Assembly (NCBI GenBank): GCA_947476145.1
Contig: CANJPH010000004.1
Coordinates: 1-64,000, forward strand
Direction: 5' to 3'
DNA from: Bacteroidota bacterium
GTDB lineage: Bacteria > Bacteroidota > Bacteroidia > Chitinophagales > Chitinophagaceae
Length of the DNA: 64,000 nucleotides
In this document: positions 28,354-37,400 of the stretch, one piece after another
How the letters are laid out: each line of letters opens with the position of its first letter
Numbering within the stretch: position 1 is the stretch's first letter
Program-made: the position numbers and the translations under genes
The notes under the pieces: model-generated
The model's database searches: none
Told to the model about the DNA's origin: nothing
Seen by the model: only the letters and a program-made list of their open reading frames with translations

Positions 28354-28734
28354 TTATTTATTTGGCTCCACAAAATAGTCCACTACAAATACCTTGTCCA
28401 TATGTGGTTTTAATACTGTTTGAAAGGCTTTATGATCCGGATTTTGTTGATAGTCTGCCAAATCCTTTTCGGAGTTAAAAGTGAGGGTAAAACAATGGGT
28501 AAAGCCTTGATCTAAATGCTCTGGGCTCATATTAATTCCCCATTCCATTTTTTTTACTTGCGGCGCTTTGCCATATAAGGCTGCAAATGTTTTGGCCACA
28601 TTTTCAATCTCCTTTGGAGTAGAGGTAGCTTTAAAAGTAAATAATACGATGTGTTTTAACTCACCTACTCTGTTTTGTGCTTGAACAGCAGTTAGGCCTA
28701 TGGTAAAAGCAAGAAGAAACATTAATTTTTTCAT
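28354..28734 (-). CDS. Dabb (stress-responsive A/B barrel) family protein, exported
   Basis: A 126-residue protein with signal peptide ending AVQAQ. The Dabb domain is seen as LKHIVLFTFKATSTPKEI and the late HCFTLTFNSEKDLADYQQNPDHKAF, which contains the family's H-x-x-F pattern. These are small dimeric ferredoxin-like barrels; some are polyketide or aromatic cyclases and others have no known role. The signal peptide places it outside the cytoplasm. It lies 35 nt downstream of the aldo/keto reductase and 4 nt upstream of the alpha/beta hydrolase. Confidence 0.87.
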   Translation of the reverse strand: MKKLMFLLAFTIGLTAVQAQNRVGELKHIVLFTFKATSTPKEIENVAKTFAALYGKAPQVKKMEWGINMSPEHLDQGFTHCFTLTFNSEKDLADYQQNPDHKAFQTVLKPHMDKVFVVDYFVEPNK

Positions 28735-28769
28735 GAATTGAATTTTAATAGAAAGGATGTATAATTTTT

Positions 28770-29573
28770 TTATAAGAAAATGATTGGATCATCACAAATG
28801 CGAAATCCATCATTAAAAGTATTCATAAAAAGAACATCTTGCGCATCTAATGTAAAATTTGCTGCATCAAAATTTTCTTGAAGTCTATGTTTTTGAACCG
28901 ATTTTGGGATGCTAGAAACGCCTAATTGTAAATTCCAGTTTAAAATAATTTGTGCCGGTGTTTTTTGATACTTTTCACAAAGACTAAGGAGCCTTTCATC
29001 TGAAAACTTTATTCCTCGGGTGATAGGTGAATAGGACTGCAATTGAATCCCCGCTTTTTTGCAATACTCAAAGGTTTCCTTTTGAAATAACCAGGGCGTG
29101 AACTCAATTTGATTGACCGCTGGTTCAATATTACTGTATTGCTTTAGCTCTATTAAAAAAGGTAGGGTGTAATTGGCTACCCCAATGGCTTTAGCACGTC
29201 CCTCCGTATATATTTTTTCTAAGGCCCTCCAACTTTCAGCACGCCCTTCTTTAATAGGCCAATGAATTAAATACAAATCCACATAATCCTGTCCAAGTAA
29301 TTGTAAGCTTTTATCAAACGCTTTGAGCGCTTGTTCATATCCATGATCCGTATTATTTAATTTGGAGGTTATAAATAAATCAGCGCGATCAATTCCACTA
29401 TTCTTAATACCGTTTCCTATTTCAACTTCATTTTCATACATACTGGCAGTATCTATCAAGCGATAGCCAATTTCTATCGCCGTCTCAACCGCTTGTTCTG
29501 CCTGCTTTTGATACATGTCATAAACACCCAATCCCAACATGGGCATACAGCTTCCATTATTAAGCTTTACCAT
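28770..29573 (-). CDS. aldo/keto reductase
   Basis: A 267-residue NADPH-dependent reductase with the full AKR tetrad: Asp41, Tyr46, Lys71 and His104 (DTASMYENE, FITSKLNN, YLIHWP). The opening KLNNGSCMPMLGLGVYD and the late IPKSVQKHRLQENFDA cofactor segment match the 2,5-diketo-gluconate reductase-like subgroup. It is cytoplasmic. Its start overlaps the end of the PhyH dioxygenase gene by 7 nt, so the two are translationally coupled and may act on the same compound, for instance hydroxylation and then carbonyl reduction. That pathway is inference. Confidence 0.92.
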   Translation of the reverse strand: MVKLNNGSCMPMLGLGVYDMYQKQAEQAVETAIEIGYRLIDTASMYENEVEIGNGIKNSGIDRADLFITSKLNNTDHGYEQALKAFDKSLQLLGQDYVDLYLIHWPIKEGRAESWRALEKIYTEGRAKAIGVANYTLPFLIELKQYSNIEPAVNQIEFTPWLFQKETFEYCKKAGIQLQSYSPITRGIKFSDERLLSLCEKYQKTPAQIILNWNLQLGVSSIPKSVQKHRLQENFDAANFTLDAQDVLFMNTFNDGFRICDDPIIFL

Positions 29574-30577
29574 TTTTCTAATCCCAATAATTTTTTCCCT
29601 AATTCATTTAATACGGCAGTGTCATATTTTGTTTGCTCCCAATTTCTTGGATCACCGGGGAATGCATATCCTTCTGGTGCTATGCGATCTCTCCAAGAAG
29701 TAACCCTCCACTCTTTTAATGCTTCGTTATCTTCTTCCGCAGGCATCATAGAAATATATTGTGCAATACGCACTTTGTCGGCACTGTTATTGGCTCTAAT
29801 ACCATGCGGTTCTAAACTATTAAATATTAATAAGTCACCTGCTTCTAATTTTACTTTAGTGGGTGTAAAGCCCGTGGTATCTGGTTTATAACGGTCACGA
29901 TCTTCGGGCTGTGTTAATTTCCAGGTATCATAAGTCCTATATAATTCGGGGATACATTGAAAGCCTCCCATATTTTCGTCGGTTTGATCCGCTAAGGCTA
30001 AAACGCCCTGCACATTTACAGGTTTGGTTTCAGGATCATAATCCCAATGTATAAATGCTTTGTATTCGTGTCCTGGACGAATGGGGAAATTTAAATTGGC
30101 GCGATCAATGGTTACCCATAATTTTTCGGTACCCCAGATATCTACGAAGGCGTCATACACTTTTTGCATTTGTCTATTATTCCATTGGTGTTGATTATTA
30201 TAACACTCCACCATCCCTGTCCCCGCCAACTCTTTCATTTTCATTTCTGCTCTTGGAGCAGTATACCAGGTCTCCTTATTATTAGGATCCTTCTCTTCAA
30301 ACTCCCATAAAAAATTAGCAGTTGTCAATGCTTGTTCGCGCGGCACTGCATTTTTAATTACAATGTATCCATTGTGTTTCCAAAACTGCCAATCTTCTTC
30401 GCTTAATACACGAAGTGGTTTTCCATTGGATCGGTCGTTTAGTTTGGTAGCACTACTTTTAGCAGTAGAAGGATTGCCAGGGATATCCTTATGTGCATTA
30501 CTATTGGGGGTTGCCATGGTGGGCACCATTGTTGGGACCATCGTGGGTACCATCCCTTTTTGTTCTTCATTATGCAT
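29567..30577 (-). CDS. phytanoyl-CoA dioxygenase (PhyH) family protein
   Basis: A 336-residue Fe(II)/2-oxoglutarate oxygenase. The iron ligands are His177 and Asp179 (FIHWDYD) and His258 (LEPHGIRA), with Arg261 as the likely 2-oxoglutarate contact. The fold lies between about residues 55 and 320. The N-terminus carries an odd tandem MVPT repeat (residues 9-20) and a low-complexity linker to about residue 50. ATG 30577 is used; an upstream TTG or ATG is less natural. Several in-frame ATGs lie within the repeat, so the true start could be further in. The gene overlaps the aldo/keto reductase gene by 7 nt. Substrate unknown. Confidence 0.87.
   Translation of the reverse strand: MHNEEQKGMVPTMVPTMVPTMATPNSNAHKDIPGNPSTAKSSATKLNDRSNGKPLRVLSEEDWQFWKHNGYIVIKNAVPREQALTTANFLWEFEEKDPNNKETWYTAPRAEMKMKELAGTGMVECYNNQHQWNNRQMQKVYDAFVDIWGTEKLWVTIDRANLNFPIRPGHEYKAFIHWDYDPETKPVNVQGVLALADQTDENMGGFQCIPELYRTYDTWKLTQPEDRDRYKPDTTGFTPTKVKLEAGDLLIFNSLEPHGIRANNSADKVRIAQYISMMPAEEDNEALKEWRVTSWRDRIAPEGYAFPGDPRNWEQTKYDTAVLNELGKKLLGLEKW
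30506..30553 (-). repeat. 12-nt tandem repeat encoding MVPT x3 then MATP
   Basis: Three consecutive ATG-GTn-CCn-ACn units plus a related ATG-GCA-ACC-CCC unit form the N-terminus of the PhyH protein. The third positions of the valine codons differ in all three units (A, C, G), those of threonine likewise, and proline differs in one, while the amino acids are the same. Each unit starts with an ATG. Confidence 0.8.
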
Positions 30578-30594
30578 AGTAATAATTTTATACT

Positions 30595-30625
30595 TAAATA
30601 TAAGCATTTAATAAAATAATACCAA
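30595..30625 (-). promoter_or_regulatory. candidate promoter of the PhyH-AKR unit
   Basis: On the minus strand TTG (30625-30623), 20 nt, then TATATTTA (30602-30595), one mismatch from TAnnTTTG. It lies in the 65-nt gap after the ABC ATPase gene and would allow the catabolic genes to be expressed apart from the efflux operon. Confidence 0.4.
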
Positions 30626-30642
30626 TTGATGCATCAGAAATG

Positions 30643-31317
30643 CTAAGAAATAAGTTTTCCGTCCTCCATTTTAATAATTCGATGGGTTCGGTCTGCAAAA
30701 CCTGGATCGTGGGTTACGATAAGTAGGGTTTGATTAAACTCATCGGCTAGTTGTTTAAATATATCAAACACCAAATCACTATTTTTTTTATCTAAATTTC
30801 CTGTGGGCTCATCACCCATAATAATATGAGGATCATTGATGAGCGCGCGCGCGATAGCAACTCTTTGTTTTTCCCCTCCGGAAATATGGTTAGCTTTTTT
30901 CAACGCTAAAGTATCTATACCCAGCATTTTTAATTTTTCCATCGCACGATGCTCCACCTCTTGTTTGCTGTATTTGGCCAACTTCAAACCGGGCAACATT
31001 ACATTTTCTAAAACATTAAACTCATTAATTAAATAGTGGAACTGAAATACGAATCCAATTTTCTCGTTTCTTATTTTAGCTAGAAATCCTTCATTTTTTT
31101 TTGGCATTTCTTCTCCATCAATCAATAAAGTGCCTTCGTAGTCGGTGTCCATGGTTGACAATACATATAGCAGGGTAGACTTACCACAACCAGACTTTCC
31201 TGTGAGGGATACAAATTCTCCTTTATTGATACTAAAACTGAGGTCTTCAATAACCTGTATACGCACAGGATCATGAAAGAACTTATTAATATTTTTTGCT
31301 TCTAATATCTTTTCCAT
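30643..31317 (-). CDS. ABC transporter ATP-binding protein, LolD/MacB type
   Basis: A 224-residue ATPase with Walker A GKSGCGKST (residues 40-48), Q-loop in FVFQFHYL, signature ISGGEKQR, Walker B IIMGDEPTGNLD and H-loop histidine in VTHDP. The spacing and the PTGNLD sequence are those of the LolD/MacB/FtsE branch, which works mechanically on envelope substrates. It starts 1 nt after the permease gene ends. Together with the permease and the adaptor it forms a complete MacAB-like set apart from an outer membrane channel, which is not in the window. Confidence 0.95.
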   Translation of the reverse strand: MEKILEAKNINKFFHDPVRIQVIEDLSFSINKGEFVSLTGKSGCGKSTLLYVLSTMDTDYEGTLLIDGEEMPKKNEGFLAKIRNEKIGFVFQFHYLINEFNVLENVMLPGLKLAKYSKQEVEHRAMEKLKMLGIDTLALKKANHISGGEKQRVAIARALINDPHIIMGDEPTGNLDKKNSDLVFDIFKQLADEFNQTLLIVTHDPGFADRTHRIIKMEDGKLIS

Positions 31318-31318
31318 A

Positions 31319-32575
31319 TTATTTACCTCTTATAATGACTACAGGGTCAATTTTACTTGCTTTTCTAGCTGGAAACCAACCTGCAAAGTAAGTGGTGATA
31401 AAAGAAAATATAATGCCAATGATATAAAAATTAGGATTATAGTTAATAGGGTAAGTCGCAATGGTGGGCAGCGAGGCGGTATTGAAAGGTATTTGATCAA
31501 TGAGTGCCGATAGTCCAAATCCAAATACAAGCCCCATGAGGCCGCCAAAAATTCCAATGGAAATAGCAATGTAAATAAAAATATTTTTTACATCTTTTCC
31601 TGAAAATCCCGTTGCTTTTAAAATGGCAATTGAATCCATTTTTTCAAAAATCATCATGTTCAAAATATTGTAAATGCCAAATCCCGCAACAATGAGCAAA
31701 GTAATCCCTACCGAATAAGAGATTAAAGTTCGTATGGAGCTTCCTGTTTCAAATTGTGAATTGGCGGTTTGAATATCTTCCGCATCGGTTTCATATAATT
31801 GCTGATATTGTTTAGCTACTGCTGGCGCTTGCATTATATCTTTAAGCTTTACCTGTATGCTTGTAATATAGTCGCTAGGAACAGATAATATCTTTTGAAC
31901 CGTATTGATAGAAGCGTAACTCTGCACATTGTCAAAATCTTTGATGCCGGATTGAAAAATGCCCACTACTTTTAATTGAAAAATATTTCCCTTGGAAGTG
32001 GTAATCTGAACGGCATCGCCAATATTTACTAACAATTTTTCGGCCAATCCTTTTCCCAAAATAATGCCATTGTTTACCTTATTCAAATCGGCAGAATTGC
32101 CACTGGTAACGTATTCGTCAAAATGGTACAACTTGGTTTCTTGATTAGGATCAATACCAAAAATACTAGCCGTGATATCAATGTTTCCATCATTAAAAAA
32201 AACCTGTGCTGTCAATTTTCGAGAAAGGCCTAAAACCCTCGGATCTTTTTCAATGGCATTGATAATTGCGTTGCTATTGTAAATAGATTGCCTACTTGCA
32301 TCTGCTTTTACGGAACCAATAAAATGATGAACATTGGAATCATTTAATTGATTAATGGGCTGATTTATTTTTGGGGTAATATCGTTGTATAATTTAACAT
32401 GAGGGGTTCTGTTTAATATAAGGCCGTCTAATAAATCATTCAACCCCGACATAAAACTTAAAAGGGTAATAAACATGGTAATACTAAAAGTGACCCCAAT
32501 AGCCGCCACCAAGGTTTGTTTCCACCTTGCCATTAATAAAGACTTGGCAATATTTATAAGTAACCTTGTTCTCAT
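31319..32575 (-). CDS. ABC transporter permease, FtsX/MacB type
   Basis: A 418-residue inner membrane protein. One transmembrane helix near residues 20-45 is followed by a large periplasmic MacB-PCD-like domain (about 50-275, with VLGLSRKLTAQVFFNDG and GIILGKGLAEKL) and then three C-terminal helices in the FtsX arrangement (YSVGITLLIVAGFGIYNILNM, a second near 330 and a third near 385). The start overlaps the adaptor stop as ATGA, a translationally coupled junction. It would couple cytoplasmic ATP hydrolysis to movement of a periplasmic substrate. Confidence 0.93.
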   Translation of the reverse strand: MRTRLLINIAKSLLMARWKQTLVAAIGVTFSITMFITLLSFMSGLNDLLDGLILNRTPHVKLYNDITPKINQPINQLNDSNVHHFIGSVKADASRQSIYNSNAIINAIEKDPRVLGLSRKLTAQVFFNDGNIDITASIFGIDPNQETKLYHFDEYVTSGNSADLNKVNNGIILGKGLAEKLLVNIGDAVQITTSKGNIFQLKVVGIFQSGIKDFDNVQSYASINTVQKILSVPSDYITSIQVKLKDIMQAPAVAKQYQQLYETDAEDIQTANSQFETGSSIRTLISYSVGITLLIVAGFGIYNILNMMIFEKMDSIAILKATGFSGKDVKNIFIYIAISIGIFGGLMGLVFGFGLSALIDQIPFNTASLPTIATYPINYNPNFYIIGIIFSFITTYFAGWFPARKASKIDPVVIIRGK

Positions 32576-33666
32576 TGAATGGATTTAACAAGCTCGTCAT
32601 TAACGCCAATACCAGCGAGAATTTCCACTTTTTCATAATCCATGAGTCCCACTTTTACTTTTCTTTTTTCTTTATTTTTTAAATAAACATATTCATTGTC
32701 TATTAAATAACTTCTTGGGATAGTCATTGCTTTCTCTTTCACCTGGATTACAATATTTGCTTGTGCACTAATATTGGGAAATAAATGATCAGGCTTAGTT
32801 GTGAAGGTAGCATCCACTTTAAAAGACTTTAATTTCAAGTTCATTAACGGGTATACCTTGGTGACAACCGCCTCAAACACCTTGTCTTTGTAACTATCCA
32901 TAGTGATATATACCTTTTGTCCCGCTGACATTTTTGATATATCATATTCATCCACCTGCATTTCTATATAAAATTCATTTGCATTCCCAATAATGGCAAT
33001 AGGCGACTGTGGTGTGGCCATTTCTCCTTCCAACTTGGAAATACCATATACCCTTCCATCTATTTCGCTAATTACATTATAATCATTTAATGCATTTGAA
33101 GAAATAGCTGCACTGTTTTTTGATTGCTTGGATTGTAATGCAATTTGTTTTTTTAAATCATTTAGTTTTAAATTACTTGCATTATAAGATGTGCTTGCAT
33201 TCTTGTATGCAAGTTCTCTTAGATCTAAATCGTTTTTGGTTCCAATTTCACTGGCCCATAATTTTTTTTGCCTTTCTAATAAAGAAGTTTCATTATCTAA
33301 TTTTGATTTTGCTAATTCTACTTCATTGTTTGCTTGGGATAATTTTTCTTGATTCGCGTTATCAGAAGAATAATTTTCTAATAATTTTGCGTTTTCGTAA
33401 TTTAAAGAGGGAGCGGTATTTGATACTTGGATAATGGTTTGACCCTTATTTACCATTTCGCCTTCTTTAACTAATATTTTTTTGATGACCCCACTCACTT
33501 TTGCATATACTTCATATTGATTACCACTTTTCACAGTGCCCGACGCGTATACCGATTGGGTTATTTTTTCAATGGTTGGATGAATACTCTCTTGTTTTTG
33601 ATTACAGGACTCAAATAAAGTAATTGCTAAAAAAAGAAGTAGTAAATAACTTAAAATATGCTTCAT
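32572..33666 (-). CDS. HlyD/MacA-type periplasmic adaptor lipoprotein
   Basis: A 364-residue adaptor. A lipobox precedes Cys21 (LFESC), so it is a lipoprotein. The biotinyl-lipoyl half-motifs flank a coiled coil: VYAKVSGVIKKILVKEGEMVNKGQ (about 49-72), then about 100 residues of charged, lysine- and glutamine-rich helix, then EIDGRVYGISKLEGEMATPQ. A beta-barrel and a membrane-proximal domain follow. It is the first gene of the efflux operon, with its own promoter just upstream. It bridges the MacB-like permease to an outer membrane channel encoded elsewhere. Confidence 0.92.
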   Translation of the reverse strand: MKHILSYLLLLFLAITLFESCNQKQESIHPTIEKITQSVYASGTVKSGNQYEVYAKVSGVIKKILVKEGEMVNKGQTIIQVSNTAPSLNYENAKLLENYSSDNANQEKLSQANNEVELAKSKLDNETSLLERQKKLWASEIGTKNDLDLRELAYKNASTSYNASNLKLNDLKKQIALQSKQSKNSAAISSNALNDYNVISEIDGRVYGISKLEGEMATPQSPIAIIGNANEFYIEMQVDEYDISKMSAGQKVYITMDSYKDKVFEAVVTKVYPLMNLKLKSFKVDATFTTKPDHLFPNISAQANIVIQVKEKAMTIPRSYLIDNEYVYLKNKEKRKVKVGLMDYEKVEILAGIGVNDELVKSIQ

Positions 33667-33714
33667 AAGTAAACCGTTTCATTTATATATTGTGCAATGC
33701 ACATAGGCCTATTA

Positions 33715-33746
33715 CAAAGTTAATCTATTTATAAAAAAACAGGCAA
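33715..33746 (-). promoter_or_regulatory. promoter of the MacAB-like operon
   Basis: On the minus strand TTG (33746-33744), 21 nt, then TAACTTTG (33722-33715), an exact consensus match with good spacing. Transcription would start near 33708, about 42 nt before the ATG. The -33 element lies inside the stem of the preceding gene's terminator. Confidence 0.6.
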
Positions 33747-33769
33747 AAGGATTTCTCTTTTTGCCTGTT
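33731..33769 (-). terminator. intrinsic terminator after the YncE/phosphoesterase gene
   Basis: Bases 33738-33751 pair with 33756-33769 (AACAGGCAAAA with TTTTGCCTGTT plus three more pairs including a G-U), closing a 4-nt loop. On the minus strand a run of seven T follows. It ends transcription of the 33794-36220 gene. Confidence 0.85.
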
Positions 33770-33793
33770 ACCATTCGTGTTGTAAAAATTGAA

Positions 33794-36220
33794 TTAATCG
33801 TCTACATCCTTGTCAATGCTAAGCTTTAAGAATGCAGCTCTTCTGGGTGCAGGCACAATGGCATCCACTCCTTTTAATCCTTTCCATAGCACTTCGTTAA
33901 AGTCATGGTCATTAATGCTATCCTCTTTTTTGAAGTTAAAAAGCTCGCTTTTTCTTTGCATGGCAGAGGTACGTGTATTTTTTTCATTGATATCCCATTG
34001 CAATGGCTTTGCTACAAAACCCAGAGGATTCGCAGTTTTTTCAAAACATCTCCAAGCAGTATTCGCAGCCGCATCATACTGGCTCATGGGTTGCATTCCT
34101 AAAATCATTTCAATGGTTTTAAGAAAGGAAGTGGTTGTATAGGGTGTGTGGTCTACAAATCCTCTTTTAACGAATCCCCCAGCAATATAGGCAGGACTTC
34201 TGTGTGCGTCCACATGATCAGGTCCATTTTGTGCATCGTCTTCTAAAATAAACACCACCGATTCATTCCAAATGGGACTTTTGCTTAAATATTCTACAAA
34301 CATACCAACCGCTAAATCATTGTCGGCAACATGCGCATAAGGGGAAGGCCTTCCTAACTTCATTCCTTCGGTATGATCGTTAATTAACCTTAATGTATTT
34401 AATCTAGGTACCTGATTGATGGCTAGTAATGAATCAAAATCTCTTTTCCATTGACCAACCCGTGTTGTATCTCTTACTTTTTCATCCCAACTAGTGTAAT
34501 AAGGACAAAAATGATCTTTTAGTACAGGTATATTGGGTTTATAATCATCTGCAAATTCACCATAGGTTCTATAGCTAATGCCCGCTCTTTTTGCGAAATC
34601 CCAAATAAAGCCATTTTTATTATTGGCAATTTCTCTTGTGCCCTCTGCATCATAATTTCCGCCTCTGCCTCCATAACTGGTTACCCAATTTTTTTCCAAA
34701 TAATCTGTGGCATATCCACCTAGTGACCAATTATGACCATCTGCACTTACTTCCCCATTGACATAAAAATTATCTAAGAGTACAAACTCTTTTGCTAGTG
34801 CATGCTGGTTGGGTGTAATTTTCTCCCCAAATAAACAAAGGCTGGTATCACCATTGCCCATGGGTAAATCGCCCAGTACTTGGTCATATGTTCTATTCTC
34901 TTTTACAATATAGAAAACATATTTAATGACAGATGGATCGCCAACTTTTTGTGGAATCACCGATCCTATTTCTGCACTTGAACTTTGCTCTTTTTCTTTG
35001 GTATAGGGAGTATTTTCGTAAACTGCTTTTGAATATAATCCTAGTTGTTTGTCGGAAGGGGTATTAATAATACTCATTGTTCCCTTCATTAAGCCAGCAA
35101 TATATTGTACATCTTTGGTAGATTTTAGCAATCCCTTTTGAACGCCCATTTGTGCATTTTTTTTATATGGATCTGGTCCTAGTGGGTTGGCAAAAGAAGA
35201 AAAGCCTTTGCCATTGGTTACATATATTTTTTGGCCAATTGTTTTTACGGAAGTTGGATACCAGCCCACTGGAATAAAGCCTTTCGATTTGCTATTCCCG
35301 ATTGCTGAGACATCAAATACGGCTAAACAGTTATTATCTGCGTTGGCAATGTATAATGTTTTTTCGTCCGAACTTAATGCAACTCCATTGGTGGTAGAAC
35401 CATATGGCGCATTTGGATACAGTGCAGCATTTAAGGTTTCTATGACTTGCTTTGTTTTTGTATTGACAATAGAAACGCTATTGTCATCGGAATTGGCAAC
35501 AAATAAATACAAGCCATTTTTTGTAATGCAAATATCGTTGGGGTGACTGCCCACTTCAATTTTATTGGTGATTTTTCCTGTTGCGATATCATATATCAAT
35601 AATTTTTTACCACCCCAACAAGAAATATAAAGTTCTTTTTTATTGCTTGAAAGTATACAAGTATAGGCTTCGGCCGGTAAATTTACTTTAGCGGTAACCT
35701 TTTTTGAATTTAAATTAATAGAATATAATGCATTATCATCTTTGGTTACCACAAACAAAGTGTTGTTGTCATCAATGCAGATTCCTGCGGGTGAAATTTT
35801 GTTAGGCCACTTATCACCTAGTTTAATGGAGTCCAATAATTTTAATTTATTTCCTGCAATTGCATATTGTAAAATCCAATTGTCATTACCACCGGACGCA
35901 TATAAATATTTTTCATCCTTACTAAATGCCAAACCTAACCAGGCTTTATCAACAACAATATTATCTTCAATTTTATCCGTAAGCGTATTGATCAACTGAA
36001 TGGTTTGCGTACTTTGTCCATTATTCGTCACTGCCATCCATTTTTTACTTTTTGAAATAGCCATATTCAAGGGAAGGTCTCCTAGCGGCAAACTTTCTCC
36101 AGCTGGACTTAAGGCCCATCCATTTGGCAATATTACTTTTTCCTTGGCATGTAAATTTTCTTGTGCTTGTATTTGCAAACAACACAACAATAAACCAACA
36201 ACGTATATTATTCTTTTCAT
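33794..36220 (-). CDS. bifunctional YncE beta-propeller / alkaline phosphatase-fold protein
   Basis: An 808-residue exported protein (leader ending QIQAQ). The first half (about 40-345) is a YncE/YVTN-type beta-propeller, with repeated strands such as GLYLFVANSDDNSVSIVNTK and KTLYIANADNNCLAVFD. The second half is a phosphoesterase of the alkaline phosphatase superfamily: YIVKENRTYDQVLGD near 433-447, NFYVNGEVSADGHNW, and FILEDDAQNGPDHVDAHRSPA near 665-685, which carry the metal-site acids and histidines. This fusion is a known Bacteroidota architecture, but its substrate is uncertain, with phosphodiesters or phospholipids possible. It is monocistronic, ending at a strong terminator. Confidence 0.9.
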   Translation of the reverse strand: MKRIIYVVGLLLCCLQIQAQENLHAKEKVILPNGWALSPAGESLPLGDLPLNMAISKSKKWMAVTNNGQSTQTIQLINTLTDKIEDNIVVDKAWLGLAFSKDEKYLYASGGNDNWILQYAIAGNKLKLLDSIKLGDKWPNKISPAGICIDDNNTLFVVTKDDNALYSINLNSKKVTAKVNLPAEAYTCILSSNKKELYISCWGGKKLLIYDIATGKITNKIEVGSHPNDICITKNGLYLFVANSDDNSVSIVNTKTKQVIETLNAALYPNAPYGSTTNGVALSSDEKTLYIANADNNCLAVFDVSAIGNSKSKGFIPVGWYPTSVKTIGQKIYVTNGKGFSSFANPLGPDPYKKNAQMGVQKGLLKSTKDVQYIAGLMKGTMSIINTPSDKQLGLYSKAVYENTPYTKEKEQSSSAEIGSVIPQKVGDPSVIKYVFYIVKENRTYDQVLGDLPMGNGDTSLCLFGEKITPNQHALAKEFVLLDNFYVNGEVSADGHNWSLGGYATDYLEKNWVTSYGGRGGNYDAEGTREIANNKNGFIWDFAKRAGISYRTYGEFADDYKPNIPVLKDHFCPYYTSWDEKVRDTTRVGQWKRDFDSLLAINQVPRLNTLRLINDHTEGMKLGRPSPYAHVADNDLAVGMFVEYLSKSPIWNESVVFILEDDAQNGPDHVDAHRSPAYIAGGFVKRGFVDHTPYTTTSFLKTIEMILGMQPMSQYDAAANTAWRCFEKTANPLGFVAKPLQWDINEKNTRTSAMQRKSELFNFKKEDSINDHDFNEVLWKGLKGVDAIVPAPRRAAFLKLSIDKDVDD

Positions 36221-36330
36221 GTATAAAAATTATGCTACAATTTAACGAATCTATTACAACAGAAGTTTGTTATTTGATGAACTAATTGTTAAGTAAAAAT
36301 TTATTTTAGAAGTAATATCACAATCAACAA

Positions 36331-37395
36331 TTACTTTAAAAACAGCGTAGCTATTTTATGTACTTCTTCAATGGGGTCGTGCTCGTTTCTGTTGGTTAAA
36401 ATAACCACCATTAATTTTCTTTCTGGGTACAATCCAGCTGAATTTCTAAATCCTATCGAGCTTCCGTCATGATAGGGATGCGTATTGCCCATAAAGTCTT
36501 CTATATGCCAGCCATATCCATAATCTATGGTAGTTCCATTATCTAACTTGGCACTTGACCATGCGCGTTTTTGCATAGCGGGGCTAATAAACCTATAAGA
36601 CCACAACGACTTTACCCATTGTGCATATTCTTCTACATTGGTATAAATACCCCCATCACCCAACACCGCACTGGTCATACTTTGATCGGTTTGAACCCAC
36701 TCGCCCTTTATAAAGCTATGTCCAAAGGCCCTGTTGGCAACTGTAGACTTTCCTTCTTCAAAAGCAACACTTGTTTTCATGCCTACTTTCTTGAAAATAT
36801 TTTCTTTTAAAAATTGCGCAAAGGGTTGACCACTTACTTGCTCTACAATAAGAGAAAGAATGGAGTAGCCGGTATTGCTGTATTTATATTTGCTGCCGGA
36901 TGGGAAGTACAAACTATCCGTCATATACATAAGTTGCATACAATTGGTGTCGTGTAATTGAATCGTTTGATTGCTTGGCATCAAGTCCTCATAATCTAAT
37001 AATCCGGAACTATGGGTTAATAAGTCTTTAATTCTAATGCCTTTTCCATATTCAGGAAAACCAGTGAAATATTTAGTAAGCGAGTCGTCCAAAGAAAGCT
37101 TACGCCTTTTTTCTAATAACAAAATAGACATCGCTGTAAACTGCTTGGTAACAGAAGCCAATCTAAAGTTGGTATTGGTTTCAATGGGCTCAGCTGTTTC
37201 GATATTACGAATGCCATACCCCTTCTTAAAAATAATTTTATTTTTTTGAATGACTAAAACACTTGCGCCTGGCTCCGTTGGCGAATTGTATTTTGTCATG
37301 ATAGAATCAATAGCCTTTGCCATTTGTTTCTTTGATTGCGCGTTGATGCTTACACTTGATATCAACAACAAAATTCCGCATGCTATTTTTTTCAT
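36331..37395 (-). CDS. serine hydrolase, class C beta-lactamase family
   Basis: A 354-residue exported protein (leader MKKIACGILLLISSVSINAQ). The catalytic SxxK is Ser81-Lys84 (SVTK), the YxN is Tyr172-Asn174 (YSN), and HDGSSIG near residue 317 takes the place of the KTG box. No additional domain follows, so it is the minimal form of the family. I place the start at ATG 37395; an ATG at 37401 overlaps the stop of the upstream gene as TAATG and is also possible. Tight coupling to the DUF5916 gene suggests one transcript. The substrate may be a peptide or ester. Confidence 0.9.
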   Translation of the reverse strand: MKKIACGILLLISSVSINAQSKKQMAKAIDSIMTKYNSPTEPGASVLVIQKNKIIFKKGYGIRNIETAEPIETNTNFRLASVTKQFTAMSILLLEKRRKLSLDDSLTKYFTGFPEYGKGIRIKDLLTHSSGLLDYEDLMPSNQTIQLHDTNCMQLMYMTDSLYFPSGSKYKYSNTGYSILSLIVEQVSGQPFAQFLKENIFKKVGMKTSVAFEEGKSTVANRAFGHSFIKGEWVQTDQSMTSAVLGDGGIYTNVEEYAQWVKSLWSYRFISPAMQKRAWSSAKLDNGTTIDYGYGWHIEDFMGNTHPYHDGSSIGFRNSAGLYPERKLMVVILTNRNEHDPIEEVHKIATLFLK

Positions 37396-37400
37396 AATCA

